From NCBI GenBank assembly GCA_913062605.1, contig CAJXWQ010000006.1, positions 1 to 64,000 of the forward strand: a DNA stretch of 64,000 nt, given 5' to 3'. This document shows, piece after piece, positions 43,460 through 52,647 of the stretch (positions within the stretch are counted from its first letter, which is position 1; every line of letters starts with the position of its first letter). Both the position numbers and the translations under genes were made by a program. Under the pieces are notes generated by a model. That model had not been told where the DNA came from. It worked only from the letters and a program-made list of their open reading frames with translations, and ran no database searches. The DNA is from an uncultured Cellvibrionales bacterium. Lineage in GTDB: Bacteria > Pseudomonadota > Gammaproteobacteria > Pseudomonadales > Porticoccaceae.

Positions 43460-45676
43460 TCAGTTGACTATTAGCTTGGTGGGAAGTCCCTGGTCGGGCT
43501 TGCTGTAGTCACATACACCATCAGGAAATATTTGTTCCAGACGTTCCTTATGTGGCGTCATATTGATAGGTGCATATAGCCCTTTTTCGACCGCTGTATT
43601 TATGCTCATCAAGTGGCACTTGAACGTGTCGCCTAGCAGGTTGCCACCCGCCTTTACTCGTGACGTACTGTAGATTGGGTAATGCTGCATGCAGGCACCA
43701 TTTTTTTTATTATTCCATTCACCATCCCAGACATCGGGGCCATTGGCGATAATCTGGCCGCTCTGATCGTAGCAGCGATCCTGAAGGTTGTCCGGTCGTG
43801 TTTGGCGTGGAGCCTTTGAGCCAGAGGTTCGCTGGTTGTCGAGCCAACCAGTCATTGCTTCAAGGGCTTGAGATGTCGGATTAAAACGCTTGTCGGCCAT
43901 CCAGATCACTTGATTGTCGTGATGTCCCTGTTGTCTTAACAGGCGCAATCGAGCTGAAAATGAAGCGCTTGTGTGGTGCATATCCAAATCTTGTTCGAGG
44001 TAGTGGCGTACGTCGATAACGGGAATATTCATCTGTCCAACAAAGATATGCCCGGCCTGATAAGCGGCCTGAATAGCGGCAATGTCACCCCGGGTTCGAG
44101 GCGCAGGAGTTTTTCCGTTGTCCGCACTCAGGTTCATATTGTGATGGCTCCAGGGACTAAAGTCCCAGAAAGAACCATGGTTATTGAGGCGCCAGAAGTT
44201 CTCCTGAGTCATTTCCCCAGGAGCCTTCCAGCCACCGATACTGGCATTGAGGTGAAGAAACTCCTGGATATTGATCTGGCCCTGCTTGAGAGGGAGCAGG
44301 CCATACTGTACCCCGACATTGTCCCAAGTGCGGTAGGCGTAACCGTCTGGGCGGCGGCCATAGATATATTCCTGGCTATCCCAGTGACTCCAGCGCGTTG
44401 ATTCTTGAATTTGCTTGCTGAAGCGGCTTATGAAGTGAACGTATTTGGGGTTGTTGATGAGCGGGGTGAGGCCGCGCCAGCCACGAATGCATTCACTACT
44501 ACCGGTTGGCCAGCTCGGTAATAATCCTTGTGCCACCATAGCAGCTTCATAAATGTAGGCTTTCCCATCAGCAGGGTAAACCTTGCTGTTAAGCCCCTCA
44601 ATCAGCTGACGCTGTTGCCAGTGCTGCCACCGAGAGCTTTCTGCATTAACATCGAAGTAGTATTCCAGCAACTCACAATCGAGCGCATAGAGTGTCTGGC
44701 TGAGCATATCGGGATAAGCGTACAAGGCTAACGCTCCGTCTAAGAGATCAGAACCGTTCTGACCAATCAGGTACTGTTGAATGGCGCCACCTGAACCGCC
44801 GATACCGATGGTGTGGTGGGGTTTGCCGTACAGTGCGCTGAACTGCCGCTTTACCCGTAGGGCCGTGTCTTCAGCCAGCCAGATATCATAATGATTGGAC
44901 GTCTGATTGGCGGTGGAATAAGCGACGGCATACCCCTGTTTTAATTGTTCAAAACGCCTGTCAGGTATGGCGCTTGGCCTAGTGCGCCCCTGACGGTAAC
45001 CGATACCCACTCCGCCGCGGAATTGGTAGATGAGATGTTTGTTCCAGTATTGTCCGTTCGGGTTTTCCAGCGTTTCTTCGAGACCTTTGAGTGTGGCTAT
45101 CGTATAAATAAATCGGTTTATCGTGCCCGTTTCTACACGGATGATAAAGTCGATGGTTCTACCATTAATGCTTATCTGTGCAATGTCATCCTGGGCTTCC
45201 TTCAGTGGGTAAAACTTCTTAGTGCCGGTCCGGTTATACAGATACCAAGCTTGTGTTGGATACAGGCAGTCTTTGCTGAATCCACTGCGGGGCTCCCCTG
45301 TTTGAGGGTCGATGTGTGTGACGGCAGTACCCCATTGCTCGCTGTTGTCTATCAGCGGCTGTCCGAGTCCTGATCGCTCGCCCCCACAGGCAAACGGGTA
45401 TTGTGTGTTGATGTTATACAGTGGTGTGACAGGGCCAACTTTTCCGAGTTGAATCGGGTAGAGAAAAGGGTCGGCGGAGCGTATCCATTGGCTGGGATGA
45501 GGCCCCGGATAGGGAATAAACGGCTGTTCCTCCAAGGGCGGAGAGGCTAATACTTTAGGTCGATTGGCATACTTGTCATCGGGGAACAGATTAATCAGGG
45601 TAGCCCAAGCGATGATAATTGGTATCGTTATAATGACCACAATCACCGCTGAAATACTGAGTGTTTTCAATTTCAT
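43460..45676 (-). CDS. Large exported/anchored alpha-beta hydrolase-like protein (DUF6351-like)
   Basis: A 738-residue protein with one N-terminal hydrophobic segment (about 7-31: signal anchor or uncleaved signal). The likely nucleophile elbow is GIGGSGGAIQQYL. A late NIPVIDVRHYLEQDLDMHH segment could hold the acid, and several cysteines suit an extracytoplasmic protein. Overall layout resembles the DUF6351 family, sometimes annotated as tannase- or esterase-like; I am not certain of the family name. The substrate is unknown. It is convergent with the PyrD-PyrK gene and stands alone. Confidence 0.65.
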   Translation of the reverse strand: MKLKTLSISAVIVVIITIPIIIAWATLINLFPDDKYANRPKVLASPPLEEQPFIPYPGPHPSQWIRSADPFLYPIQLGKVGPVTPLYNINTQYPFACGGERSGLGQPLIDNSEQWGTAVTHIDPQTGEPRSGFSKDCLYPTQAWYLYNRTGTKKFYPLKEAQDDIAQISINGRTIDFIIRVETGTINRFIYTIATLKGLEETLENPNGQYWNKHLIYQFRGGVGIGYRQGRTRPSAIPDRRFEQLKQGYAVAYSTANQTSNHYDIWLAEDTALRVKRQFSALYGKPHHTIGIGGSGGAIQQYLIGQNGSDLLDGALALYAYPDMLSQTLYALDCELLEYYFDVNAESSRWQHWQQRQLIEGLNSKVYPADGKAYIYEAAMVAQGLLPSWPTGSSECIRGWRGLTPLINNPKYVHFISRFSKQIQESTRWSHWDSQEYIYGRRPDGYAYRTWDNVGVQYGLLPLKQGQINIQEFLHLNASIGGWKAPGEMTQENFWRLNNHGSFWDFSPWSHHNMNLSADNGKTPAPRTRGDIAAIQAAYQAGHIFVGQMNIPVIDVRHYLEQDLDMHHTSASFSARLRLLRQQGHHDNQVIWMADKRFNPTSQALEAMTGWLDNQRTSGSKAPRQTRPDNLQDRCYDQSGQIIANGPDVWDGEWNNKKNGACMQHYPIYSTSRVKAGGNLLGDTFKCHLMSINTAVEKGLYAPINMTPHKERLEQIFPDGVCDYSKPDQGLPTKLIVN

Positions 45677-45805
45677 AACGGGTTGTCAGAAAAAAATAGC
45701 GTATATAAAGTATAGGAGTCGGTGGCTGGTTTACTAGAAACAAAAGAATAGTTGGAGAGCCTTGTTTTTATAAAGGCGTCTTTATGATGTAGGGGTTAAC
45801 CTGGG

Positions 45806-46525
45806 TTAACCCTTAATCGGAAAAGAAATCAGTTCAGGCTCGGTCTTTTCTGTAACACGTATATACCAACCATGGTGATGCCAGTCCCCCAATACTAATC
45901 GTTCACCTTGTTTGTGTTGGTGGCGATTGGGCCGATGGGTATGACCATGAATCATGGTGCTCACTTGATACTTTTCCATCTGCCGCTCAACTTCTGAGGC
46001 AGTAACATCCATAATGTTGTCAGGCTTATTGGAGTTAACGTCCATGCTTTTGGCTCGCCAGTTTTTGGCGATATTTTGGCGAGTTCTTAGTGGTAGATGA
46101 TTTAGACACCAGCGAAAAACCGGGTGCCTTGCCTTGCGGCGAAATCGTTGATAATCCACGTCCTCAATACACAGGGTGTCGCCGTGGAGTAATAACACGT
46201 TGCGGCCTTCAAGTTGGGCAACATAGTAGTCCGGCAACAGGGTGCAGCCAGTTTCACGGGCAAAACGTTTGTCGATCAAAAAATCCCGATTGCCCTGCAT
46301 TAAATACAAGTCAGAGCCGTTATCGGTGAGTGCTTTTAAGGCGGAAATGACTTCTTGTGACAGGGGTGCTGGATCATCATCACCCACCCAGGCTTCAAAT
46401 AAGTCGCCGAGGATATACAGAGCGTTTGCTTGTTGTGCCTGGTCTTTTAGAAAACCCAGAAATGCCTGGGTCACGGCGGGGCGCTCAGGCGAGAGGTGGA
46501 GGGCGGAGATCAGTAGCGTTGGCAT
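45806..46525 (-). CDS. lpxH: UDP-2,3-diacylglucosamine diphosphatase LpxH, with metal ligand Asp8 replaced by Ala
   Basis: A 239-residue calcineurin-like phosphoesterase with the LpxH set of motifs: LHLSPERP, GDLFEAWVGDD (D41), GNRDFL (N79), LLHGDTLC (H114) and MIHGHTHRPN (H195, H197). It should cleave UDP-2,3-diacylglucosamine to lipid X in lipid A synthesis at the inner membrane. The first metal-binding motif reads SALH instead of SDLH: codon 8 is GCC (Ala) where Asp (GAC) is expected. Asp8 is essential in characterised LpxH. Everything else looks functional. It lies 70 bp after ppiB. Confidence 0.93.
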   Translation of the reverse strand: MPTLLISALHLSPERPAVTQAFLGFLKDQAQQANALYILGDLFEAWVGDDDPAPLSQEVISALKALTDNGSDLYLMQGNRDFLIDKRFARETGCTLLPDYYVAQLEGRNVLLLHGDTLCIEDVDYQRFRRKARHPVFRWCLNHLPLRTRQNIAKNWRAKSMDVNSNKPDNIMDVTASEVERQMEKYQVSTMIHGHTHRPNRHQHKQGERLVLGDWHHHGWYIRVTEKTEPELISFPIKG

Positions 46526-46595
46526 GTGGAGGCGTAGCAGCTGAGTCAGGTACTGTGAGCCATGTAACGTTGGCCCACAGGTCTGATTGGGCTAG

Positions 46596-47105
46596 TTACT
46601 TATCGGAGTACGCATCGCTAACAGTAACGTTCTGGATTTCTACGGTATCAACAGGAACATCCTGGTGGAAACCGCTGTTACCCGTGGCAACGCCTTTAAT
46701 TTTATTTACTACGTCCATGCCATCTGTCACTTTACCAAATACTGCATAGCCCCAGCCTTGCGAGTTTTTTCCTGAGTGATTCAGAAAGCCATTGTCGCCA
46801 ATATTGATAAAGAATTGAGAGCTGGCTGAATGTGGGTCGTTGGTACGAGCCATGGCTAGCGTGCCCAGGTCATTGCTGAGACCGTTGTCGGCTTCATTTT
46901 CAATGGATGCACGGCCACTTTTTTCTGTCATTTCAGGGGTGAATCCACCGCCCTGAATCATAAAGCCGTCAATAACACGGTGGAAAATGGTATTGGTGTA
47001 GAAGTCGTCACGGCAGTATTGCAGGAAGTTGGCCGCAGAAATTGGCGCCTTGTCAAAATCCAGTTCAATGTTGATGTCGCCAAAATTGGTGTGCAGGGTA
47101 ATCAT
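46596..47105 (-). CDS. ppiB: Peptidyl-prolyl cis-trans isomerase B (cyclophilin)
   Basis: A 169-residue cytosolic cyclophilin, starting [21 protein letters not shown]. The active-site segment [15 protein letters not shown], the [16 protein letters not shown] strand and GYAVFGKV are all present. It catalyses proline isomerisation during folding. There is no signal peptide, so it is PpiB rather than periplasmic PpiA. It is upstream of lpxH, and in many gammaproteobacteria ppiB, lpxH, glnS and cysS are neighbours, as here. Confidence 0.95.
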   Translation of the reverse strand: MITLHTNFGDINIELDFDKAPISAANFLQYCRDDFYTNTIFHRVIDGFMIQGGGFTPEMTEKSGRASIENEADNGLSNDLGTLAMARTNDPHSASSQFFINIGDNGFLNHSGKNSQGWGYAVFGKVTDGMDVVNKIKGVATGNSGFHQDVPVDTVEIQNVTVSDAYSDK

Positions 47106-47240
47106 GTGAGTGTAATCCTGTAGCTATCAAAGAAGTAAGGGGGGCTATGGTACGTTTTTCAGCCAGTAATTTGAACCGCCCTCGGTATTCAGGCTTATCT
47201 ATAGGTGCTTCTATAAATTAGAATTTTTTCGTGAGTGTTC

Positions 47241-47400
47241 CAACAGTAGGCGCTTTAGGCGAGAAAGCACCACGCGGAGAACCGCAGTGTACATGGAGTA
47301 CATGAGGAGAGCCTGCCCCGTGAGCGAAGCGAGTGTTTTGGATATTTGAGCATGGTGCTGCCAAAAGTAGGCGCTCTGAAGCGACGCCATAATCGCGGAA
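47241..47400. repeat. Palindromic dispersed-repeat-like element
   Basis: A non-coding stretch with nested symmetry: AGTAGGCGCT occurs directly at 47245-47254 and 47366-47375; AGCACCA at 47266-47272 pairs with TGGTGCT at 47353-47359; TGTAC and GTACA form a small hairpin at 47288-47302. The style (paired GTAC hairpin followed by an ATGAG-like motif and a GAGCGAAGCGAG stretch) resembles dispersed intergenic elements of Pseudomonas and relatives. No other copy is obvious in this window. Confidence 0.4.
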
Positions 47401-47421
47401 AAAGGCAATTTATGGGGATGA

Positions 47422-48348
47422 CTATGGGTTGTGGGTGTCTTCAGGTCGGAGGTGGGTGGTGACCATTGGCGGATAAATCCGCGCTTGCCAACCTTGCACT
47501 ACGCCACAGATAAGAATGAAGCCAATACCCAGCCACAGCCACATGTCGGGGTAAAAGTTCCAGAACAGAATGTCTGCGATTAATGCCATTAGGATATAGC
47601 TGTATTCAAAGGGGGCAATAATCACCGGTTTACCGATACGGAAGGCGGCGATCAGTAACATAAAGCCAATGGATGCCGCCGCACCGGAGATTAAGGTGAT
47701 GCCCAGTTGTGTGACATTGGGTGTAATCCACTGATCCTGTTGCCAGACACTGCTAAGAATGAGTAACGGGATAAATTGGTAAAAATTCAGCGACCAGTCG
47801 GATTCGGTTTTGGACAAATTTTTTGCCCATAAAATCATAATGGCGTAGGAAAAGGGCAGGCTCAACAGGGCCAGGTAGTACCAGTTAAGCTCATTGATAT
47901 TGGGTTTTAATACGAGGCAAACACCGATAAACCCGATGATAGTGGCAATCCATTGGATTCTGCTGGCGTGCTCCTTGAGTATTAGCGGTGATATGGCCGA
48001 GATAATAATCGGTGCGCCAGCCAGTGCCGTTGCAACGGCACTGAGGGGGAACGATTTCACGGCAAGGTAATAGCCAATACTGACAACGGTAAAGAACAGA
48101 CTGCGTAGGGCATGCTGAAGGGGCTTGGTGACTTTTAGTAAGTGCAACCGCCCAGTGGTGGCCATAAAAAGCAGTAATACCGAGAGTGAGGCGATGGTTC
48201 GAAGGCAGATTAACTGACCCATAGGCACACTCTGAAGCAACAGTTTTAACAGTGAATCTCCCACAAGAAAAGAGAACAGACTTACCTGTAAATAGAGTAT
48301 GGCGCGCACATTTGGCTGGTTTAGGGGTTGGGGCAGAGATTGGGTCAT
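47422..48348 (-). CDS. EamA/DMT-family membrane transporter
   Basis: A 308-residue protein with about ten membrane spans in two EamA repeats (for example FSLFSFLVGDSLLKLL and the second-half SIGFMLLIAAFRIGKP). It is probably an inner-membrane metabolite transporter of unknown substrate. It is divergent from glnS with about 190 bp between. It is only generally similar to the transporter at 197-1078. Confidence 0.83.
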   Translation of the reverse strand: MTQSLPQPLNQPNVRAILYLQVSLFSFLVGDSLLKLLLQSVPMGQLICLRTIASLSVLLLFMATTGRLHLLKVTKPLQHALRSLFFTVVSIGYYLAVKSFPLSAVATALAGAPIIISAISPLILKEHASRIQWIATIIGFIGVCLVLKPNINELNWYYLALLSLPFSYAIMILWAKNLSKTESDWSLNFYQFIPLLILSSVWQQDQWITPNVTQLGITLISGAAASIGFMLLIAAFRIGKPVIIAPFEYSYILMALIADILFWNFYPDMWLWLGIGFILICGVVQGWQARIYPPMVTTHLRPEDTHNP

Positions 48349-48536
48349 AAGCCGGTTTTTGTGTGTCTTGTTTGTTGTATGGCAAGAGAATCAGGGGCGA
48401 AGGGTGGAAACTTGTTTACCTGATGCATCAATAGTTTAGATGAACGGTTTATACCCAACAGCCTGAAGGCTATAATTCCGCTCCTTTTGTAACCCTGTTT
48501 CTTTTTATGGAGAAGCGCCCCAGTGGGGCCGGCAGT

Positions 48537-50240
48537 ATGGCAGACGATAGCAAACCGCTCAATTTTATTCAGCAAACCATTAATAGTGATCTTGAAGCCG
48601 GGCTTGTCGACAAGGTTGTCACCCGTTTTCCCCCGGAGCCCAATGGCTATTTGCACATTGGTCATGCCAAATCTATTTGCCTGAATTTCGGATTGGCGGA
48701 GCAGTACGGCGGCGATTGCCATTTGCGGTTTGACGACACGAACCCGGAGAAGGAAGAGGATGAATACGTTCAGGCCATTATTGAAGATGTGCAGTGGCTG
48801 GGTTTTCAGTGGAGTGGTGAAATTCGCTATGCCTCCGATTATTTCGGTCAGCTCTATGAGTGGGCGCAGTACCTAATACGTGAAGGTAAGGCTTACGTCT
48901 GCGAATTAAATGCAGAACAGATGCGTGAATATCGCGGTACCCTGACAGAGCCGGGTAAAAACAGCCCATTCCGTGATCGTCCCGTCGAAGAGAGTTTGAC
49001 ACTTCTTGAGTATATGAAAAACGGGGATGTTGATGAGGGGCTTATGACCCTGCGGGCCAAAATTGATATGGCCTCACCCAATGTCAGCCTTCGTGATCCG
49101 GTGATGTATCGAATTAAGAAGGTGCCGCATCACCGTACTGGCGATGCCTGGAATATTTATCCGGCCTACGATTTTGCCCATGGTCAGGAAGATGCCATTG
49201 AGGGTGTCACCCACTCGGTTTGTACGCTGGAGTTTGCTTCAAACCGCCCCCTGTATAACTGGTTCATTGAGAACCTGCCTGTGCCATCAACACCGCATCA
49301 GTATGAGTTTGGCCGGCTGAATCTTAACTACAGTGTCACCAGCAAGCGCAAGCTCAAGCAGTTGGTGGATGAGGGGCATGTAGATGGCTGGAACGACCCG
49401 CGTATGCCGACGATTTCCGGGATGCGTCGTCGTGGTGTACCTGCCGTTTCTATTCGAAACTTCTGTGACAGCCTGGCTGTGTCAAAAACCGATGGCATGG
49501 TGGATATGTCTCAGCTTGAGCACTTTATTCGCGATGAGCTGAATACCAATGCACCCCGTGCTATGACGGTATTGCGGCCATTAAAAGTGGTGATTACTAA
49601 TCTGCCCGAAGATCATTTGGAGCAATTAATAGCACCCTCACATCCAACCCAGCACCCGAATCTGGATATGGGTGATCGCACCTTACCGTTTACTCGTGAA
49701 ATCTATATTGATCAGGACGATTTCAAAGAAGAATACAGCAAGAAATTCAAGAAAAAGCTGACGCCGGGTAAACGTATTCGGTTGCGTAATGGCTATGTGA
49801 TTGAAGCCGATGATTATGTGAAGAATGAGGCTGGTGAGGTGGTTCAAGTGAATGCCAGCTTGGTGCCAGATACGCTGGGTAAAGACCCGGCAGACGAGAT
49901 TAAACCCAAGGGCGTGGTTCACTGGGTGTCAGTCCAACATTCAGTGGATTGTGATATTTATATGTACGACCGCTTATTCAGCGATCCTCTGCCCGATGCG
50001 GGTGATAAAAGCTTCCTTGATGGGATTAATCCAGAGTCTCTTCAGGTGTTGACGGGGTGCAAGGCGGAACTCAGCCTTGCTGATGCGACAGAAAGTACAA
50101 CCTATCAATTTGAGCGGGAAGGGTACTTCTGTCGAGATAGTAAAAACGGGTGTAAAGACAGTCAAAACAGTAGCCCGGACAAACTGGTATTCAATCAGAC
50201 GATTGCTCTCAGATCAGCTTGGGCGGAAGCGGGCTCTTGA
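48537..50240 (+). CDS. glnS: Glutaminyl-tRNA synthetase
   Basis: From ATG 48537 the product is 567 residues (an in-frame ATG at 48507 would add 10; neither has a strong ribosome-binding site). Class I signature HIGH is in PPEPNGYLHIGHAKS and the KMSKS-like loop is VTSKRKLKQLV. The tRNA-acceptor segment RFDDTNPEKEEDEY and the C-terminal anticodon-binding beta-barrels are complete. It charges tRNA-Gln. cysS follows by 66 bp. Confidence 0.95.
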   Translation: MADDSKPLNFIQQTINSDLEAGLVDKVVTRFPPEPNGYLHIGHAKSICLNFGLAEQYGGDCHLRFDDTNPEKEEDEYVQAIIEDVQWLGFQWSGEIRYASDYFGQLYEWAQYLIREGKAYVCELNAEQMREYRGTLTEPGKNSPFRDRPVEESLTLLEYMKNGDVDEGLMTLRAKIDMASPNVSLRDPVMYRIKKVPHHRTGDAWNIYPAYDFAHGQEDAIEGVTHSVCTLEFASNRPLYNWFIENLPVPSTPHQYEFGRLNLNYSVTSKRKLKQLVDEGHVDGWNDPRMPTISGMRRRGVPAVSIRNFCDSLAVSKTDGMVDMSQLEHFIRDELNTNAPRAMTVLRPLKVVITNLPEDHLEQLIAPSHPTQHPNLDMGDRTLPFTREIYIDQDDFKEEYSKKFKKKLTPGKRIRLRNGYVIEADDYVKNEAGEVVQVNASLVPDTLGKDPADEIKPKGVVHWVSVQHSVDCDIYMYDRLFSDPLPDAGDKSFLDGINPESLQVLTGCKAELSLADATESTTYQFEREGYFCRDSKNGCKDSQNSSPDKLVFNQTIALRSAWAEAGS

Positions 50241-50306
50241 TGCTTGCTCAGCGATAACCCGAACAATTTTTTGTAATTAAGATACGACTACTATGACACG
50301 ACAACT

Positions 50307-51716
50307 ATGACACTGCATATTTACAACACGCTGACTCGTCAAAAAGAAGTCTTCAAGCCTATAGAGCCAGGCAAAATCAGTATGTATGTCTGCGGTATCA
50401 CCGTGTACGACTACTGCCATATTGGTCATGCTCGTGTGTTGGTGGCATTTGATGTGATTACCCGCTTTTTGCGCTCGCAGGGTTGGGATGTTAACTACGT
50501 TCGGAATATCACTGATATTGACGACAAAATCCTCAACCGTGCCGACGAAAATGGTGAGCTTTATTCAGACTTAACTCAACGCATGATTGACGCCATGCAT
50601 GAGGATGAGCAGGAGCTGGGTATTTTGCCACCCGATATGGAGCCGAGAGCCACCGCTCATATGGATGAAATTATTACCATGGTGCAAATTCTGGTGGATA
50701 ACCACTATGCCTATGCGACAGATAACGGAGATGTTTATTACCGAGTCAGTCGTTTTCCTGAATACGGTAAATTAAGTAATCGCAATCCCGATGACCTGTT
50801 GGCGGGCGCCCGCGTTGCGGTGGGTGATATTAAGGAAGACCCTCGGGATTTTGCCCTGTGGAAAGGAGCTAAATCTGGTGAAGTGAGTTGGGAGTCCCCT
50901 TGGGGGCCTGGCCGCCCCGGCTGGCATATTGAGTGTTCTGCCATGTCTACCTGCTGCCTTGGTGACACTTTTGATATTCACGGAGGTGGACCTGACTTGC
51001 CGTTCCCTCACCACGAAAATGAAATAGCTCAAAGTGAAGCTGCCACGGGTAAAAAGTATGTACATTACTGGATGCACGCGGGTGCTGTTCGGGTTGACGA
51101 TGAAAAAATGTCCAAGTCACTGGGTAACTTTTTCACCATTCGTGAGGTGTTGAAAAAATACCACCCTGAAGTAGTGCGTTACTTCCTGCTGTCCAGCCAT
51201 TACCGCAGTCCTATCAGTTATTCTGAAGACAACCTGATGGAAGCCAAGGGCGGCCTGGAACGTTTCTATACGGCACTACGGCCCTTTGCCGCTGTATCTG
51301 CTGCATCGTTGGGCGATTTAAAAGGTAGCGAGTATTACCAGCGTTTTGTTGGTTCTATGAACGATGACTTCAATAGTCGCGAAGCATTGGCTGTGATGTA
51401 CGACCTTGTGCGTGAAATTAATACAGTGGCAAAGACTGATATTAAGCAGGCAGAAGGATTGGTGGCTGAATTGAAGGCCATGGGTGCTGTGTTGGATATT
51501 TTGGGTACAGATCCAGAAGCCTTTATGCAGGGCAGTAGTTTGGTTGATGGTGCGAATAGCCTTGAGGCTGAACAAATCGAGGCATTGATTGCTGATCGAG
51601 TTGCCGCGAAAAAAGCCCGGGATTTTTCTCGTGCTGATGCAATTCGCGAGGAGTTGTTATCTCAGGGTGTGGTATTGGAAGATTCACGGGAAGGGACCAC
51701 TTGGAGACGGGAATAA
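50307..51716 (+). CDS. cysS: Cysteinyl-tRNA synthetase
   Basis: A 469-residue class I synthetase. The HIGH motif is in CGITVYDYCHIGHAR, zinc ligands are expected at this Cys, in WHIECSAMS and in HHENE, and KMSKS is MSKSLGN. The C-terminal anticodon-binding domain ends LEDSREGTTWRRE. Length is normal. It is probably co-transcribed with glnS. Confidence 0.96.
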   Translation: MTLHIYNTLTRQKEVFKPIEPGKISMYVCGITVYDYCHIGHARVLVAFDVITRFLRSQGWDVNYVRNITDIDDKILNRADENGELYSDLTQRMIDAMHEDEQELGILPPDMEPRATAHMDEIITMVQILVDNHYAYATDNGDVYYRVSRFPEYGKLSNRNPDDLLAGARVAVGDIKEDPRDFALWKGAKSGEVSWESPWGPGRPGWHIECSAMSTCCLGDTFDIHGGGPDLPFPHHENEIAQSEAATGKKYVHYWMHAGAVRVDDEKMSKSLGNFFTIREVLKKYHPEVVRYFLLSSHYRSPISYSEDNLMEAKGGLERFYTALRPFAAVSAASLGDLKGSEYYQRFVGSMNDDFNSREALAVMYDLVREINTVAKTDIKQAEGLVAELKAMGAVLDILGTDPEAFMQGSSLVDGANSLEAEQIEALIADRVAAKKARDFSRADAIREELLSQGVVLEDSREGTTWRRE

Positions 51717-51760
51717 CTGGTTGTACAGAATTAGGTGCTGAACTATTGAGTTGAACTAGT

Positions 51761-52645
51761 GTGCTGAATTATATCGAACCCGTTTTTCGTCCCCCCAGTG
51801 AAGCTCGGTCACTGATTCTTCAGGTGACCAATGGTTGCTCTTGGAATAACTGTACATTCTGTGAAATGTACACTGCACCCCAAAAGAAATTCAGTGTAAA
51901 AACAGCTGAACAAATAACTCAGGAGTTGCAACAGATAGTGGCTTCCAGTGTTCCTGTGCGCCGGGTGTTTCTGGCTGATGGCGATGCGATGGCAATGTCG
52001 TTTCGTCGGTTAAAAGAACTGTTGTTATTAATTCGCCAATACTTGCCTGATGTTCAGCGGGTATCGTCTTATTGCCTGCCACGTAATCTGAAAAACAAGT
52101 CAGTGGCCGAGTTGGCTGAACTGGAACAGTTAGGCCTGAAGCTGATGTATGTGGGCTGTGAATCTGGGGATGACCTAGTTTTGGAGAAAGTGTCGAAAGG
52201 GGAGAGCTATCAGTCCTCTTTAGTGGCATTGCAGAAGATTAAACAGGCAGGAATAAAAAGCTCGGTCATGATTCTCAATGGTTTGGGTGGCCAGCTTTAT
52301 TCAGAGCAGCATGCGATAAACTCAGCACTGTTGATGAATGAAACGCAGCCCGAATACCTTTCAACTCTGGTGGTAAGTTTTCCCACTGGTGTGACGCGTT
52401 TTCAAGAAGGTTTTGGTGGTGATTTTCAGCCGTTACAACAACTTGATCTGTTTAAGGAAATGGAAATATTGTTGAAGACGCTGACCTTGGATAAAACGGT
52501 TTTCCGCAGTGATCATGCGTCTAATTATTTGGTGCTAAAAGGCACATTATCTCGTGATAAAGAGCGTCTTTTATCTCAGGTACATACTGCCATTCATGAC
52601 CCTGATCGTATTCACTTGCGACAGGAATGGCAGCGCGGGTTATAA
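51761..52645 (+). CDS. Radical SAM protein with CX4CX2C motif
   Basis: A 294-residue radical SAM protein. The cluster motif is C26-x4-C31-x2-C34 (NGCSWNNCTFCEMY), a known variant of the usual CX3CX2C. Later motifs are RVFLADGDAM (GGE-like position) and MYVGCESGDD. No extra domain is visible. The start is GTG at 51761, 44 bp after cysS, so it may ride on the same transcript. Function is unknown; a role in cofactor or RNA chemistry would be a guess. Confidence 0.8.
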   Translation: MLNYIEPVFRPPSEARSLILQVTNGCSWNNCTFCEMYTAPQKKFSVKTAEQITQELQQIVASSVPVRRVFLADGDAMAMSFRRLKELLLLIRQYLPDVQRVSSYCLPRNLKNKSVAELAELEQLGLKLMYVGCESGDDLVLEKVSKGESYQSSLVALQKIKQAGIKSSVMILNGLGGQLYSEQHAINSALLMNETQPEYLSTLVVSFPTGVTRFQEGFGGDFQPLQQLDLFKEMEILLKTLTLDKTVFRSDHASNYLVLKGTLSRDKERLLSQVHTAIHDPDRIHLRQEWQRGL

Positions 52646-52647
52646 AC

